Origin: Nostoc sp. LPT
Lineage (GTDB): Bacteria; Cyanobacteriota; Cyanobacteriia; Cyanobacteriales; Nostocaceae
DNA: 64,000 nt
Direction of reading: 5' to 3'
Assembly: GCF_017115165.1 (NCBI RefSeq)
Contig: NZ_JABXKF010000161.1
Coordinates: 20,003 to 84,002 of the forward strand
Every line of letters begins with the position of its first letter. Within the stretch, counting starts at the first letter, position 1. Below, piece after piece: positions 63,750 through 64,000 of the stretch. The notes beneath the pieces are model-generated. The model ran no database searches. It was not told the origin of the DNA and was given only the letters and a program-made list of their open reading frames with translations. The translations under genes were made by a program, and so were the position numbers.

Positions 63750-64000
63750 TCAGGAAGTAAGACCAAAACCGCCAAAATTCAAAGTTTCCTGTCTCTCTCC
63801 CAAATATTCCCTGGTTTGGCTCATAGGCATAATTCAAAACTATAACAACCTCTTCCAACTTCAGTTGTTTTATCTTCCCTAATGCCGATGCCGCACCTGA
63901 ACGAACGTTGGCGGGAACCTTTTCATCCTTGAGGATATTGAGGATGTCAGGGACATACTTGGCTGCGGCGTCTCCGAAGTTGCCCAATGCCGATGCCGCA
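63733..64000 (-). CDS. HEAT-repeat 5' part of the split HEAT-NACHT gene (cut by right edge)
   Basis: The frame enters from beyond the window edge. It encodes HEAT repeats (AASALGNFGDAAAKYVPDIL, NILKDEKVPANVRSGAASALGKIKQL) and then EFWRFWSYFLSGGNR and a stop at 63733. The stop follows a probable 1-nt insertion; downstream sequence in another frame continues the protein. At the window edge the 21-nt motif coding ASALGNFGDAAA starts repeating, showing tandem HEAT units. Confidence 0.75.
   Translation of the reverse strand, partial: AASALGNFGDAAAKYVPDILNILKDEKVPANVRSGAASALGKIKQLKLEEVVIVLNYAYEPNQGIFGRETGNFEFWRFWSYFLSGGNR

Noticed and set aside
1..64000. tRNA and rRNA genes
   Set aside because: Looked for T-loop GTTCGAATC-like and rRNA-like stretches by eye and saw none; a covariance-model scan would be decisive.

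Overview
The window looks like chromosome of a filamentous, heterocyst-type cyanobacterium (Nostoc or a close relative). The signs are many HIP1 octamers (GCGATCGC), abundant heptanucleotide tandem repeats, short palindromic repeats scattered between and inside genes, PEP-CTERM proteins, and an apparently complete scytonemin sunscreen locus. Base composition is AT-rich between genes and moderate within them.

Layout. 1-7.2 kb, minus strand: two KefB-type cation:proton antiporters with a small membrane-protein gene cut by the left edge, a CorA channel, a small membrane protein and an SGNH hydrolase. 7.9-9.1 kb: an AAA ATPase. 9.2-12.2 kb, minus: a response regulator and a PAS-rich histidine kinase, placed like the two-component pair known next to scytonemin genes in Nostoc punctiforme. 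12.25-13.94 kb: a 1.7-kb AT-rich control region. 13.94-22.5 kb, plus: scyA to scyF. 22.6-26.2 kb: a glycosyltransferase, tyrA and an aroB-like gene. 26.6-36.4 kb: trpE(G), trpC, trpA, a secreted tyrosinase, trpB, trpD and a DAHP synthase. The tyr/aro/trp genes supply prephenate-derived and tryptophan-derived precursors. ScyB makes indole-3-pyruvate, ScyA couples it to p-hydroxyphenylpyruvate, ScyC cyclises the product, and ScyD/E/F, all with signal peptides and PEP-CTERM tails, with the tyrosinase probably act outside the cytoplasmic membrane. An aromatic amino acid permease lies at 40.1 kb.

36.6-50 kb is mixed: an SDR, a threonine/serine dehydratase-like enzyme, a PEP-CTERM protein, the permease, KptA, a wrecked iron-uptake locus (AraC-type regulator with a frameshift, TonB-dependent receptor cut off by a transposase remnant), a 301-bp element with perfect terminal inverted repeats, an LpxB-like protein, an ABC exporter and a NupC transporter. 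50-55.5 kb holds one 1823-residue Ser/Thr kinase-ATPase-GAF-histidine kinase. 55.5-64 kb is accessory: a toxin-antitoxin pair, an orphan antitoxin-like gene, a possible PD-(D/E)XK-type protein, an amidohydrolase/cysteine hydrolase/cupin group, and a HEAT-NACHT NTPase split by an apparent 1-nt frameshift and cut by the right edge.

Main new observations: (1) a 42-bp motif repeated three times upstream of scyA and once, slightly degenerate, upstream of trpE, a candidate shared operator or promoter for both halves of the pathway; (2) repeat elements inserted in frame in scyD, trpD and the giant kinase, and a heptamer array that supplies the trpE stop codon; (3) two minisatellites between the trp/aro genes that share a 21-nt base period with higher-order structure; (4) decayed loci and frameshifts (AraC/TonB, IS5-type transposase, HEAT-NACHT).
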